Part shown: positions 1-9,510 of the stretch, piece after piece
Layout of the letters: the number at the start of each line of letters is the position of its first letter
How positions within the stretch are numbered: position 1 is the stretch's first letter
Assembly: GCA_019247195.1 (NCBI GenBank)
Contig: JAFAPI010000063.1
Location: 1-55,343 of the forward strand
Source of the DNA: Gammaproteobacteria bacterium
GTDB lineage: Bacteria; Pseudomonadota; Gammaproteobacteria; Steroidobacterales; Steroidobacteraceae
Direction: 5' to 3'
Length of the DNA stretch: 55,343 bases
Notes under the pieces: generated by a model
Database searches by the model: none
Told to the model about the DNA's origin: nothing
What the model saw: the letters and a program-made list of their open reading frames with translations, nothing else
Position numbers and translations under genes: made by a program

Positions 1-10
1 TTGCCCACGT

Positions 11-95
11 GCCGACGTGGTGGAATTGGTAGACACACTAGCTTGAGGGGCTAGCGCCGCAAGGTGTGGGAGTTCGAATCTCCCCGTCGGCACCA
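11..95 (+). tRNA. tRNA-Leu (anticodon GAG)
   Basis: The 7-bp acceptor stem pairs 11-17 with 85-91, followed by discriminator A and an encoded CCA at 93-95. The anticodon stem CTAGC/GCTAG encloses loop TTGAGGG, giving anticodon GAG, which reads CUC/CUU leucine codons. The T arm carries the GTTCGAATC loop and the D-arm region reads TGGTAGACAC. A long variable arm (class II tRNA) fits leucine. A tRNA-Leu immediately before nuoA is an arrangement I associate with Xanthomonas-like gammaproteobacteria. Confidence 0.97.
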
Positions 96-135
96 AAACG
101 CTGATCGCGCTGCTACAATGCGCAGCGCATACGGG

Positions 136-161
136 GGCAGGTCGCGGGATCTGCCTTTTTT
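136..161 (+). terminator. Possible Rho-independent terminator or attenuator between tRNA-Leu and nuoA
   Basis: GGCAG (136-140) pairs with CTGCC (151-155), with a possible G-T pair inside, and is followed at once by six T residues (156-161). It could end the tRNA transcript. A -10-like TACAAT lies at 114-119 but has no convincing -35 box, because the tRNA 3' end occupies that position. If that promoter is real, nuo mRNA would have to read through this hairpin 18 bp before the nuoA ATG. Confidence 0.5.
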
Positions 162-178
162 GCGCGCGTCGTGGGCCC

Positions 179-547
179 ATGCTCAGCAACTATCTGCCAA
201 TCCTCATCTTTCTGATCGTGGCCGGGGCCCTGGCGGTGGTGCTGCTGGTGCTCGGCTCTTTCATCGGCCACTACTTCGCCCGCGCGCCGCGCGATCACGC
301 CAAGCTTTCACCCTACGAGTGCGGCTTCGACGCCTTCGAAGACACGCGCATGAAGTTCGACGTGCGCTACTACCTGGTGGCCATCCTCTTCATCGTCTTC
401 GACCTCGAGATCGCGTTCCTCTTCCCCTGGGCGGTCGCGCTGCGCCAGATCGGTGCCGCGGGGCTGGTGTCGATGGGTGTGTTCCTCGGCATCCTGGTGG
501 TCGGTTTCATCTACGAGTGGCGCAAGGGGGCGCTAGAGTGGGACTAG
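179..547 (+). CDS. nuoA: NADH-quinone oxidoreductase subunit A
   Basis: A 122-residue membrane subunit of respiratory complex I. It has an N-terminal transmembrane helix (about residues 5-28), the conserved loop with YECGF (residues about 41-45) and two further helices, one containing [11 protein letters not shown]. With NuoH and NuoJ it borders the quinone-entry region in the family. It is the first gene of a complete 14-gene nuo operon. No clear Shine-Dalgarno precedes the ATG. Its 3' end overlaps nuoB by 10 bp. Confidence 0.97.
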   Translation: MLSNYLPILIFLIVAGALAVVLLVLGSFIGHYFARAPRDHAKLSPYECGFDAFEDTRMKFDVRYYLVAILFIVFDLEIAFLFPWAVALRQIGAAGLVSMGVFLGILVVGFIYEWRKGALEWD

Positions 548-1032
548 CCAGCGCCGACACGCCCGAGACTCTCGCCGCGCGCGGCTTCCTCACCACGCAG
601 GTGGACAACCTGGTGAGCTGGGCGCGCACCGGCTCGCTGTGGCCGATGACCTTCGGGCTCGCCTGCTGCGCGGTTGAGATGATGCACGCAGGCGCCTCGC
701 GCTACGACCTGGACCGTTTCGGGGTGGTGTTCCGCCCCAGCCCGCGGCAGTCCGACGTCATGATCGTCGCCGGGACGCTGGTGAACAAGATGGCGCCCGC
801 GCTGCGCAAGGTCTATGACCAGATGGCCGAGCCGCGCTGGGTGATCTCCATGGGCTCCTGCGCCAATGGCGGCGGTTACTATCACTATTCCTATGCGGTC
901 GTGCGCGGCTGCGATCGCGTGGTTCCGGTGGATGTCTACGTGCCGGGGTGCCCGCCGACCGCCGAGGCGCTTATCTACGGCATCATCCAGCTGCAGAAGA
1001 AGATCGCGCGCACCGGCGTCAGCGCCGGGTAA
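538..1032 (+). CDS. nuoB: NADH-quinone oxidoreductase subunit B
   Basis: A peripheral-arm subunit that holds the terminal [4Fe-4S] cluster N2, which hands electrons to quinone. The reading frame is open much further upstream, but homology begins right after the GTG at 538, which gives 164 residues, a normal length. The four cluster ligands are visible: the Cys43-Cys44 pair in LACCAVEMM, Cys108 in GSCA and Cys138 in VPGCPP. The GTG start lies inside the nuoA end, so the two genes are probably translationally coupled. Confidence 0.95.
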   Translation: MGLASADTPETLAARGFLTTQVDNLVSWARTGSLWPMTFGLACCAVEMMHAGASRYDLDRFGVVFRPSPRQSDVMIVAGTLVNKMAPALRKVYDQMAEPRWVISMGSCANGGGYYHYSYAVVRGCDRVVPVDVYVPGCPPTAEALIYGIIQLQKKIARTGVSAG

Positions 1033-1066
1033 GCGTCAGTCAGTTCAGTTAAGGAGTGAAGGCCCC

Positions 1067-1762
1067 TTGAGCGAGCGTACCGAGGCTCTCGCCGCGACGG
1101 TGACCGCGCAGCTGCCCGCGCTCGCGCGCGTGCCCTCCCTCGCCGGGGAACTCTCCTACGTGCTCACCCCCGAGACGCTGCTGGAGGCCTGCCGGACGCT
1201 GCGCGATGCCCCGGGGCTGAAGTTCGAGATGCTGATCGATCTCGCCGGGATCGACTACCTGCAGTACGGCATCGACGACTGGCAGACCAAGAGCGCCACC
1301 CGCTCCGGCTTCAGCCGGGCGCGGCTGCGCGGCGCGGCGCAGCCCGACACGAGCGGTGCGGATCGCTTCGCCGTGGTCTACCACCTGCTGTCGGTCAGCC
1401 TGAATCAGCGTCTGCGTCTGAAGGTGCACTGCGCGGACAGCGAGGAGCCGGTGCTCGACTCCGTGGTCGGGATCTGGGCGAGTGCCAACTGGTTCGAGCG
1501 CGAGGCCTTCGACCTGTTCGGGATTCTCTTCCGCGGTCATCCGGACCTGCGGCGCATCCTCACCGACTACGGCTTCATCGGCCACCCGTTCCGCAAGGAC
1601 TTTCCGCTGATCGGCAACGTCGAGGTGCGCTACGACGAGGAGAAGCAGCGCGTCATCTACCAGCCGGTGTCGATCACGCCCCGGGTGCTGGTACCGAAGG
1701 TGATCCGGCACGACCACCGCTACGACCCGGCGCTCAAGGACAACGCGGGGCCCCGCGCATGA
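1067..1762 (+). CDS. nuoC: NADH-quinone oxidoreductase subunit C
   Basis: A 231-residue 30-kDa subunit of the complex I peripheral arm. It is encoded separately from NuoD, unlike the fused NuoCD of E. coli. The diagnostic segment near residues 143-165 reads [12 protein letters not shown], followed by [22 protein letters not shown] stretch around residues 65-100 ([13 protein letters not shown]...) looks like a lineage-specific insertion. The only well-placed in-frame start is TTG at 1067, 10 nt after AAGGAG (1051-1056). The nearby GTG at 1056 is out of frame. Confidence 0.93.
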   Translation: MSERTEALAATVTAQLPALARVPSLAGELSYVLTPETLLEACRTLRDAPGLKFEMLIDLAGIDYLQYGIDDWQTKSATRSGFSRARLRGAAQPDTSGADRFAVVYHLLSVSLNQRLRLKVHCADSEEPVLDSVVGIWASANWFEREAFDLFGILFRGHPDLRRILTDYGFIGHPFRKDFPLIGNVEVRYDEEKQRVIYQPVSITPRVLVPKVIRHDHRYDPALKDNAGPRA

Positions 1763-3027
1763 GCACGCCCAGCATCCCGGAGATCCGCAACTACACGATG
1801 AACTTCGGCCCGCAGCACCCGGCCGCGCACGGGGTGTTGCGCCTGGTGCTGGAGCTCGACGGGGAGGTCATTCAGAAGGCCGACCCGCACATCGGACTGC
1901 TGCACCGCGCCACGGAGAAGCTCGCGGAGTCAAAGCCGTTCAACCAGTCGATCGGCTACATGGACCGGCTGGACTACGTCTCGATGATGTGCAACGAGCA
2001 CGCCTACGTGCGCGCCATCGAGCAGCTGCTGGGCGTCAGCCCGCCGACGCGCGCGCTCTACATCCGCACCCTCTTCGATGAGATCACCCGCATCCTGAAC
2101 CATCTCATGTGGCTCGGGGCGCACGGCCTCGATATCGGCGCGATGACGGTGTTCTTGCTCTGCTTCAAGCAGCGCGAGGAGCTGATGGACGTGTACGAAG
2201 CGGTGTCGGGTACGCGCATGCATGCCACCTATTACCGCCCGGGCGGGGTGTACCGCGATCTGCCCGACAGCATGCCCAAGTACCAGGCCTCGCGCTGGCG
2301 CTCGGAGAAGGAGGCGGCGCGGCTCAATGAGGCGCGCGCCGGCTCGATGCTGGACTTCATCGAGGCCTTCACCGCGCGCTTCCCGGCCGCGGTCGACGAC
2401 TTCGAGACGCTGCTCACCGACAATCGCATCTGGAAGCAGCGCACCGTCAACATCGGGGTGGTCAGCCCGGAGCGGGCGCTGCAGCTGGGGTTCTCCGGAC
2501 CGATGCTGCGCGGCTCGGGCATCGCCTGGGACCTGCGCAAGAAACAGCCCTACGCCGCCTACGAGCAGATGCGCTTCGACGTGCCGGTCGGTGTCAACGG
2601 CGACTGCTACGACCGCTACCTGGTGCGCGTGGAGGAGATGCGGCAGGCGAACCAGATCGTGCGGCAGTGTATCGACTGGCTGCGCGCCCACCCCGGCGCG
2701 GTGATGGTCGATGACCGCAAGGTGCGCCCGCCGAGCCGCGGCCACATGAAGGACGACATGGAATCGCTCATCCATCACTTCAAGATCTTCACCGAGGGCT
2801 ACGAGGTCCCCGAGGGGGAGACTTACGCCGCGGTCGAGGCACCCAAGGGCGAGTTCGGCGTCTATCTCGTTTCCGACGGCGCCAACAAGCCGTACCGCCT
2901 CAAGTGCCGCGCCCCGGGCTTTGCGCATCTCGCCGCGCTCGAGGAGATGACGCGCGGGCACATGCTGGCGGATGTGGTGGCGGTGATCGGCAGCCAGGAC
3001 ATCGTATTCGGGGAGATCGACCGGTGA
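1759..3027 (+). CDS. nuoD: NADH-quinone oxidoreductase subunit D
   Basis: A 422-residue 49-kDa subunit that forms the quinone-binding cavity with NuoB. The N-terminal [14 protein letters not shown] (residues 15-28) carries the conserved His residues at the quinone site. It also has the family segments [13 protein letters not shown] and YMDRLDYV, and it ends with DIVFGEIDR as usual. The ATG overlaps the nuoC stop by 4 bp. Confidence 0.97.
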   Translation: MSTPSIPEIRNYTMNFGPQHPAAHGVLRLVLELDGEVIQKADPHIGLLHRATEKLAESKPFNQSIGYMDRLDYVSMMCNEHAYVRAIEQLLGVSPPTRALYIRTLFDEITRILNHLMWLGAHGLDIGAMTVFLLCFKQREELMDVYEAVSGTRMHATYYRPGGVYRDLPDSMPKYQASRWRSEKEAARLNEARAGSMLDFIEAFTARFPAAVDDFETLLTDNRIWKQRTVNIGVVSPERALQLGFSGPMLRGSGIAWDLRKKQPYAAYEQMRFDVPVGVNGDCYDRYLVRVEEMRQANQIVRQCIDWLRAHPGAVMVDDRKVRPPSRGHMKDDMESLIHHFKIFTEGYEVPEGETYAAVEAPKGEFGVYLVSDGANKPYRLKCRAPGFAHLAALEEMTRGHMLADVVAVIGSQDIVFGEIDR

Positions 3028-3530
3028 GCGCGGCGGGCGCAAACGCGGGCGGACCGCTGAGCGCGCACACCCGCGCCGAGATCGACCGCTGGGTGGCGAA
3101 GTTTCCGCCCGGGCGGCAGCGCTCCGCGTGCATCGCCGCGCTGCGCGCGGCGCAGGAGCAGAACGACGGCTTCCTCACCCCGGAGCTGATGGACGCGGTG
3201 GCGAAGCACCTGGGACTGCCGCCCATCCAGGTGTACGAGGTGGCGAGCTTCTACTCCATGTTCGAGATCCATCCGTGCGGACGGCACCACGTCAGCATCT
3301 GCACCAACATTTCCTGCATGCTGAATGGGGCGGAAGCCCTGGTGCGCCACGCCGAGCAGAAGCTCGGCATCAAGCTCAACGAGAGCACGCCCGACGGGCG
3401 CATCTTCCTCAAGCAGGAGGAGGAGTGCCTCGCGGCCTGTACCGGCGCGCCCATGCTGATGGTCGATCACGCTTTCCACGAGCACCTCACCCCCGAGAAG
3501 CTCGAGCAGATCCTGGACGCACTGAAGTGA
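3024..3530 (+). CDS. nuoE: NADH-quinone oxidoreductase subunit E
   Basis: A 168-residue thioredoxin-like ferredoxin subunit of the NADH-dehydrogenase module, carrying [2Fe-2S] cluster N1a. The four ligands are Cys93 and Cys98 (CTNISC) and Cys135 and Cys139 (CLAAC). The start is the GTG overlapping the nuoD stop (GTGA, 4 bp). The open frame extends upstream inside nuoD but carries no homology there. Confidence 0.95.
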   Translation: MSAAGANAGGPLSAHTRAEIDRWVAKFPPGRQRSACIAALRAAQEQNDGFLTPELMDAVAKHLGLPPIQVYEVASFYSMFEIHPCGRHHVSICTNISCMLNGAEALVRHAEQKLGIKLNESTPDGRIFLKQEEECLAACTGAPMLMVDHAFHEHLTPEKLEQILDALK

Positions 3531-4849
3531 GCCTCGAGGAGCAGTACGCGGCGCGGGGCAACCTCACGGTGTTCGAGCCGTTGCACCTGGAGCGCCCCTG
3601 GCAGCTGGCCACCTATCGCAGCATCGGCGGCTACCAGGTGTGGGAGCGCATCCTGCGCGAGAAGCCGCCCCGCGAGCAGATCATCGAGCAGGTCAAGGCC
3701 TCGGGCCTGCGCGGCCGCGGCGGCGCCGGATTTCCCACCGGCGTCAAATGGAGCTTCATGCCGCGCAACTCCCCGGCGCAGAAGTACCTGGTGTGCAACT
3801 CGGACGAGAGTGAGCCGGGCACCTGCCACGACCGCGACATCCTGCGCTACAACCCGCACGCGCTGATCGAGGGTCTGGCGATCGCCGGCTACGCCACCAA
3901 CTCCACCGTCGCCTACAACTATATCCGCGGCGAATTCCTCGGCGAACCGGTGCCGCGCTTCGAGGGTGCACTTGCCGAGGCCTACGCGGCCGGTCTGCTG
4001 GGACGCAACGTGCAAGGCAGTGGGGTCGACTTCGATCTGCACACGTTCGTCGGTGCCGGCGCCTACATCTGCGGCGAGGAGACGGCGTTGCTCGAGTCGC
4101 TCGAGGGCAAGACCGGCAAGCCGCGCTTCAAGCCACCGTTTCCCGCCAATTACGGGCTGTACGGTGCGCCTACCACCATCAACAACACGCTGAGCTTCGC
4201 TTCCGTGCCCACCATCCTGCGCAAGGGGCCGGAATGGTTTGCCAAGCTCGGGCCGGCCAACTCCGGCGGCACCATCATCTACTCGGTGTCCGGGCACGTG
4301 GCGCGCCCGGCCAACATCGAGCTGCCGCTGGGCATCCCTTTCACCGACCTGCTGCAGCTGTGCGGCGGCGTGCGCGGCGGCCGGGCCCTGAAGGCCGTGA
4401 TCCCCGGCGGTTCCTCGGTACCGGTAGTGCCTGCCGCGACCATTCTCAAGGCCAACATGGACTACGACTCGCTCAAGGCCGCAGGCTCCGCGCTCGGTAC
4501 CGGTGCGGTCATCGTCATGGACGAGACGACCTGCATGGTGCGGGTGCTCGAGCGCATCTCGCGCTTCTATATGACCGAGTCGTGTGGCCAGTGCACGCCC
4601 TGCCGGGAGGGCACCGGCTGGATGAACCGGCTGCTGCGCCGCATGCTCGACGGGCAGGCGCGCCGCGAGGAACTCGCGCTGCTGCTCGACGTCGCCAACC
4701 GCATCGAAGGTCACACCATCTGTGCGCTCGGGGATGCGGCCGCCTGGCCGGTGCAGAGCTTCCTCAGGCATTTCCGCCACGAGTTCGAGTACATGATCGA
4801 GCACGGCGGCCGCAGCATCGTGGAAGAGACGGGGGCGCGCGCGGCCTGA
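3527..4849 (+). CDS. nuoF: NADH-quinone oxidoreductase subunit F
   Basis: A 440-residue flavoprotein that oxidises NADH. The FMN/NADH-binding segments are visible: [10 protein letters not shown] (residues 63-72), [13 protein letters not shown] and [19 protein letters not shown] (176-194). The C-terminal [4Fe-4S] N3 ligands occur in [12 protein letters not shown], with a fourth Cys in [10 protein letters not shown]. The GTG start overlaps the nuoE stop by 4 bp. The long upstream extension of this frame inside nuoE is non-homologous and was excluded. Confidence 0.96.
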   Translation: MSLEEQYAARGNLTVFEPLHLERPWQLATYRSIGGYQVWERILREKPPREQIIEQVKASGLRGRGGAGFPTGVKWSFMPRNSPAQKYLVCNSDESEPGTCHDRDILRYNPHALIEGLAIAGYATNSTVAYNYIRGEFLGEPVPRFEGALAEAYAAGLLGRNVQGSGVDFDLHTFVGAGAYICGEETALLESLEGKTGKPRFKPPFPANYGLYGAPTTINNTLSFASVPTILRKGPEWFAKLGPANSGGTIIYSVSGHVARPANIELPLGIPFTDLLQLCGGVRGGRALKAVIPGGSSVPVVPAATILKANMDYDSLKAAGSALGTGAVIVMDETTCMVRVLERISRFYMTESCGQCTPCREGTGWMNRLLRRMLDGQARREELALLLDVANRIEGHTICALGDAAAWPVQSFLRHFRHEFEYMIEHGGRSIVEETGARAA

Positions 4850-4865
4850 GGGCCGGCGCGAACGT

Positions 4866-7031
4866 ATGGCGGACGAGCAGGTCACCCTCGAGATCGACGG
4901 CATCGCGGTCAAGGCCAAGAAGGGCGAGATGCTCATCCGCGTCACCGACGCGCAGGGCGTGTACGTGCCGCGCTTCTGCTACCACGACAAGCTGGCGGTG
5001 GCCGCCAACTGCCGCATGTGCCTGGTAGAGGTGGAGAAGGCGCCGAAGCCCATGCCGGCCTGCGCCACGCCGGTGGCCGAGGGCATGAAGGTGTTCACCA
5101 AGTCGCCGCGCGCGATCGGCGCGCAGCGGGCCACGATGGAGTTCCTGCTCATCAATCATCCACTCGACTGCCCGATCTGCGACCAGGGCGGGGAGTGCGA
5201 GCTGCAGGATCTGGCGGTGGGGTTTGGCCGCGACTACTCGCGCTACAACGAGGGCAAGCGCGTGGTGGCCGATGAGAACCTCGGGCCGCTGATCGCGACC
5301 GACATGACGCGCTGCATCCACTGCACGCGTTGCATCCGCTTCACCGAGGAAATCGCCGGTGTGCAGGAGCTCGGCATGGTGTTCCGGGGCGAGCACATGC
5401 GCGTGCGCACCTATATCGAGCGCACCGTCAACCACGAGCTATCCGGCAACGTGATCGACCTGTGCCCGGTCGGGGCGCTGGTATCCAAGCCGTACCGCTT
5501 CAGCGCGCGCGCCTGGGAGATGACCGCCGTGCCGCTCATCTCCCCGCACGACCCGGTCGGCAGCAACCTGTTCGCACACGTGCTGCGCGGGCGGCTGATG
5601 CGGGTCGTGCCGCGCGAGAACGAGGCGATCAACGAGGTATGGCTCTCCGACCGGGACCGCTTCAGCTACGAGGGCATCTACAGCGCGGACCGCCTGCAGC
5701 GGCCCCGCCTGCGTCGCGGCGCGGAATGGGTGGAGAGCGACTGGGAGACTGCCCTCGCGGCGGTGGCGGAGGGTCTGCGTGCGCGCGCGCCTGAGCTCGG
5801 CGTGCTGGCGAGCAGCAGCGCCACGCTCGAGGAGCTGTACCTGGCGGGCCGCCTTGCGCGCGGCCTCGGCAGCCCCGACGTCGATCACCGCCTGCGCCAG
5901 CGCGACTTCCGCGATCAGGAGGCCGACCCGGTCTTTCCGGGGCTCGGCATGCACCTCGCCGCCGTGCCCGCACTCGACTCCCTGCTCATCATCGGCTCGA
6001 ACCTGCGCCGCGAGGCGCCGCTGCTTGCGCACCGGGTGCGCCAGGCGGCCCGTCGCGGCGCGCGCGTCACGCTGCTGAATCCTGCCGCCTTCTCCTACCA
6101 CTTTCCGCTCCAGGGCAACCTGATCGTGCCGCCCTCGGCCTGGGTGGACGAGCTCGCCGCGCTGCTCAAGGTGCTCAGCGAGGCGCAGTCGGCCCCCGTG
6201 CCCGGCCACCTGGTGGAGGTCGTGCACGCGGCGCGGCCCGGAGAGGGGCACCGCGCGCTCGCCGCGCAGCTGACGGGCGGATCGGGGCGTGCGGTGTGGC
6301 TGGGCGCGCTCGCGGCCCGTCACCCGCGCTTTGCGGACCTGCGTGCGCTGGCCGCGGCCATCGCCGCGGCGAGTGGCGCGCAGCTCGGCCGCATCACCGA
6401 GGGGGCGAACGCCGCCGGGGCCTACCTTGCGGGCGCGGTCCCGCACCGCGGCGTCGGCGCGCAGGCGCTGGCCCGGCCCGGTCGCCATGCCCGCGCGATG
6501 CTCGAGGAGCCACTGCGCGCCTATCTGCTGCTGGGGGGCATCGAGCCCTCGCTCGATGCCGCGGCTCCCGAGGCGCTGCGCACGCTCGGCGGGGCCGAGT
6601 TCGTGGTCGCGGTCACCCCCTACGCGAGCCCAGAGCTGGAGAACGTTGCGCAGGTGCTCCTGCCGATGGGCTCCTTCGCCGAGAGCTCCGGCACCTACGT
6701 CAATTGCGAGGGCACCTGGCAGAGCCAGGGCGGTGCGGTACCCCCGCTCGGCGAGTCACGCCCGTTGTGGAAGATCCTGCGGGTGCTCGGCACGCTCCTC
6801 GGTCTGCCGGATTTCGAGTACCAGTCCTCGGAGGAGATCCGCGAAGAGGTGCGTCGCGCCTGCGCGCAGCTGCCGGCGGGCGGCTATCGGGGTAGCCATC
6901 GCGTTGCCGCCACCGCCCCGGCGCCCGAGCCGCTGCCGGACGTGCAGCTTTATCAGTGCGACGCCCTGGTGCGCCGTGCAGCCGCGCTGCAGAAGACCCG
7001 CGAGGCGCGCACGCCGGCGGTGAGCTACTAG
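4866..7031 (+). CDS. nuoG: NADH-quinone oxidoreductase subunit G
   Basis: A 721-residue iron-sulfur subunit. The N-terminal [2Fe-2S] N1b domain uses Cys38, Cys49, Cys52 and Cys66. The His98-Cys102-Cys105-Cys111 set binds N5, and Cys150, Cys153, Cys156 and Cys200 bind N4. The remainder is a molybdopterin-oxidoreductase-like domain without an active site. I do not see the extra CxxCxxxC set of cluster N7 found in E. coli NuoG. The C-terminal half is Ala/Arg-rich and less conserved, which is common in this subunit. It starts 16 bp after nuoF. Confidence 0.95.
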   Translation: MADEQVTLEIDGIAVKAKKGEMLIRVTDAQGVYVPRFCYHDKLAVAANCRMCLVEVEKAPKPMPACATPVAEGMKVFTKSPRAIGAQRATMEFLLINHPLDCPICDQGGECELQDLAVGFGRDYSRYNEGKRVVADENLGPLIATDMTRCIHCTRCIRFTEEIAGVQELGMVFRGEHMRVRTYIERTVNHELSGNVIDLCPVGALVSKPYRFSARAWEMTAVPLISPHDPVGSNLFAHVLRGRLMRVVPRENEAINEVWLSDRDRFSYEGIYSADRLQRPRLRRGAEWVESDWETALAAVAEGLRARAPELGVLASSSATLEELYLAGRLARGLGSPDVDHRLRQRDFRDQEADPVFPGLGMHLAAVPALDSLLIIGSNLRREAPLLAHRVRQAARRGARVTLLNPAAFSYHFPLQGNLIVPPSAWVDELAALLKVLSEAQSAPVPGHLVEVVHAARPGEGHRALAAQLTGGSGRAVWLGALAARHPRFADLRALAAAIAAASGAQLGRITEGANAAGAYLAGAVPHRGVGAQALARPGRHARAMLEEPLRAYLLLGGIEPSLDAAAPEALRTLGGAEFVVAVTPYASPELENVAQVLLPMGSFAESSGTYVNCEGTWQSQGGAVPPLGESRPLWKILRVLGTLLGLPDFEYQSSEEIREEVRRACAQLPAGGYRGSHRVAATAPAPEPLPDVQLYQCDALVRRAAALQKTREARTPAVSY

Positions 7032-7038
7032 GCCGCCC

Positions 7039-8097
7039 GTGCTGCCGCACCTGCACCAGCCGTTCCATACCTGGCCGCCCTACGCCCAGGCGACCGCGTG
7101 GATCCTCGCCATCACCTTGACGCTGATCATCTGCGTCGCGTTGCTGACGCTGTGGGAGCGCAAGGTCATCGGCTGGATGCAGTTGCGCCGCGGGCCTAAC
7201 CGGGTGCGGATACTCGGGCTGTTCCCGGGGCTGGGTCAGCCCTTCGCCGACGTGATCAAGCTGCTGATGAAGGAGGTCATCGTCCCGCAGCGCTCGAACA
7301 AGTGGCTGTTCCGGCTCGCGCCCCTGATCGCGCTCGTGCCGGCGTTCGCGGCCTGGGCGGTGATCCCGCTGTCGCCGACGGTGGTCGTATCGCAGGCAGA
7401 TGCCGGACTTCTCTATCTGCTGTCCCTCACCTCGATGGGCGTCTACGGCATCATCATCGCCGGCTGGGCGACGAACTCGAAGTACGCCTTCCTCGGCGCC
7501 ATGCGCTCGGCGGCGCAGATGGTGGCCTACGAGATCGCGATGGGGTTCGCGCTGGTCGGGGTGCTGATGGCCACCGGCAGCATGAATCTCGGCACCATCG
7601 TGCGCAGCCAGGCGGGCGGGCCGCTCACCTGGAACTGGTTCTGGCTGTTCCCGCTCCTGATGGTCTATTTCATCTCCGGCGTGGCCGAGACCAACCGTGC
7701 GCCCTTTGATGTCGCCGAGGGCGAGTCCGAGATCGTGGCGGGGTTCCACGTCGAGTACTCGGGCATCGCCTTCGCGCTCTTCTTCCTCGCCGAGTACGCC
7801 AACATGATCCTGATCTCGGCGCTGACGGCCGTGTTCTTCTTCGGCGGGTGGCAGGGACCCCTGCAGGGCTACCCCGGTCTCGGGCAGACCTTCCTCGGCG
7901 CGCCGAGCTTCGGCTGGCTGCTGCTGAAGGTGTTCTGTCTGGTATTCCTGTTCCTGTGGTTTCGCGCCACCTTCCCGCGCTATCGCTATGATCAGATCAT
8001 GCGCCTGGGGTGGAAGGCGCTCATCCCCGTGACCCTGGTTTGGATCGGCGTCGAGATGCTGCTCGCGCACTGGCACGTCGGCCCGTGGTCGCACTGA
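7039..8097 (+). CDS. nuoH: NADH-quinone oxidoreductase subunit H
   Basis: A 352-residue membrane subunit with about eight helices, forming the link between the quinone site and the proton channels. It has the conserved segments [17 protein letters not shown] (residues about 34-50), [17 protein letters not shown] and [20 protein letters not shown]. The last of these contains the acidic loop that contacts the quinone cavity in this family. GTG start 7 bp after nuoG. Confidence 0.97.
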   Translation: MLPHLHQPFHTWPPYAQATAWILAITLTLIICVALLTLWERKVIGWMQLRRGPNRVRILGLFPGLGQPFADVIKLLMKEVIVPQRSNKWLFRLAPLIALVPAFAAWAVIPLSPTVVVSQADAGLLYLLSLTSMGVYGIIIAGWATNSKYAFLGAMRSAAQMVAYEIAMGFALVGVLMATGSMNLGTIVRSQAGGPLTWNWFWLFPLLMVYFISGVAETNRAPFDVAEGESEIVAGFHVEYSGIAFALFFLAEYANMILISALTAVFFFGGWQGPLQGYPGLGQTFLGAPSFGWLLLKVFCLVFLFLWFRATFPRYRYDQIMRLGWKALIPVTLVWIGVEMLLAHWHVGPWSH

Positions 8098-8105
8098 AGG
8101 GCACC

Positions 8106-8588
8106 ATGGCATTCAATCCCCTCAAGACCTTCCTGCTGCCCGAGCTGGTGCAGGGCCTCGGCGTCACCTTGCGCACGCTGTTCAGCCCGAAGTACACGCT
8201 CAACTATCCCGAGGAAAAGACGCCGCAGTCGGTGCGCTTCCGCGGACTGCACGCACTGCGCCGCTATCCGAACGGGCAGGAGCGCTGCATCGCCTGCAAG
8301 CTGTGCGAGGCGGTGTGCCCGGCGGTCTGCATCACCATCGACTCCGACGTCGCGGCGGATGGCACGCGGCGAACCACGCGCTACGACATCGATCTCTTCA
8401 AGTGCATCTACTGCGGCTTCTGCGAGGAGGCCTGCCCGGTCGATGCCATCGTGCTGACGCGCATCCACGAGTACCACATGGAGCGCCGCGGGGAGAACAT
8501 CATGAGCAAGGACAAGCTGCTCGCGGTCGGCGAGCGCTACGAGGCGATGATTGCCGCCGACAAGGCCGCGGACGCCCCGTACCGATGA
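8106..8588 (+). CDS. nuoI: NADH-quinone oxidoreductase subunit I
   Basis: A 160-residue 8Fe ferredoxin subunit. Two CxxCxxCxxxCP motifs bind clusters N6a and N6b: Cys61/64/67/71 and Cys100/103/106/110. It joins the peripheral arm to the membrane arm. The ATG at 8106 is 8 bp after nuoH, and the upstream in-frame extension lies within nuoH. Confidence 0.97.
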   Translation: MAFNPLKTFLLPELVQGLGVTLRTLFSPKYTLNYPEEKTPQSVRFRGLHALRRYPNGQERCIACKLCEAVCPAVCITIDSDVAADGTRRTTRYDIDLFKCIYCGFCEEACPVDAIVLTRIHEYHMERRGENIMSKDKLLAVGERYEAMIAADKAADAPYR

Positions 8589-9202
8589 GTGCCGGGGTGC
8601 TGGTGCAGGGGCTGTTCTACGCGTTCGGCACCGTGCTGGTGCTCGGCGCGCTGGGGGTGATCGGGGCGCGCAATCCGGTGTATTCGGCGCTGTCACTGGT
8701 GCTGTGCTTCGTCACCGCCGCCGCCATCTGGCTGCTCATCGAGGCCGAGTTCCTGGCGGTGGTGCTGGTGCTGGTGTACGTCGGCGCGGTGATGGTGCTG
8801 TTCCTCTTCGTGGTCATGATGCTCGACATCAACCTGGCGGAGCTGCGCCAGGGGTTCACGCGCTTCGCCTGGCTCGGCTGCGTCACCGCGCTCGCGGTCA
8901 TCTTCGAGATCGCAGGGGTCGTGTGGGCGCGCGGCACCCTCGGGGTCGACGCCGCGCGCGGGCCGGTGCCGACGGCGCCCAACTACAGCAACACGCTCGA
9001 GCTCGGGCGCGTGCTGTACACCCGCTATGCTTACCCGCTCGAGCTCGCCGCCATGCTGCTGCTGGTGGCGATCGTGGCCGCGATCGCCCTCACCATGCGC
9101 CATCGCGTCAACCTCAAGCAGCAGGACATCAATGCGCAGGTCGCGGTGCGGGCCGCGGACCGGCTGCGCATCGTTAAGATGGACCCGGAGCCGCGTCCGT
9201 GA
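8585..9202 (+). CDS. nuoJ: NADH-quinone oxidoreductase subunit J
   Basis: A 205-residue membrane subunit with five predicted helices. It has the family signatures [29 protein letters not shown]-like (residues about 46-78) and [19 protein letters not shown]-like near residue 155. The helix containing [16 protein letters not shown] matches the pi-bulge helix TMH3 of complex I. The ATG overlaps the nuoI stop by 4 bp. Confidence 0.96.
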   Translation: MSAGVLVQGLFYAFGTVLVLGALGVIGARNPVYSALSLVLCFVTAAAIWLLIEAEFLAVVLVLVYVGAVMVLFLFVVMMLDINLAELRQGFTRFAWLGCVTALAVIFEIAGVVWARGTLGVDAARGPVPTAPNYSNTLELGRVLYTRYAYPLELAAMLLLVAIVAAIALTMRHRVNLKQQDINAQVAVRAADRLRIVKMDPEPRP

Positions 9203-9504
9203 TCAGCCTGGCGCAGCTGCTGACTCTGTCCGGCATCGTGTTCGCCATCGCGGTGGCGGGCATCTTCCTCAACCGCAAGAACGTCATCCTGCTCCTGATG
9301 TGTGTGGAGCTGCTGCTGCTCGCGGCCAATTTCAACTTCATCGCCTTCTCGCGCTATCTGAACGACGTGCACGGCCAGGTGTTCGTGTTCTTCGTGCTCA
9401 CGGTCGCGGCCGCCGAGTCGGCCATCGGGCTCGCGATCATGGTGGTGCTATTCCGCGAGCGGCGCAGCATCAACGTCGAAGACCTGAACGCGCTGAAGGG
9501 CTGA
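9199..9504 (+). CDS. nuoK: NADH-quinone oxidoreductase subunit K
   Basis: A 101-residue three-helix antiporter-related subunit. The conserved acidic residue lies in [14 protein letters not shown] (Glu about position 36) and a second Glu lies in [13 protein letters not shown] (about position 72). Both belong to the proton path of complex I. GTG start overlapping the nuoJ stop by 4 bp. Confidence 0.97.
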   Translation: MISLAQLLTLSGIVFAIAVAGIFLNRKNVILLLMCVELLLLAANFNFIAFSRYLNDVHGQVFVFFVLTVAAAESAIGLAIMVVLFRERRSINVEDLNALKG

Positions 9505-9510
9505 AAGCGC

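Noticed and set aside
3128-3526. N-terminal extension of NuoF
   Set aside because: The extension lies wholly inside nuoE and has no homology; homologous sequence begins at GTG 3527.
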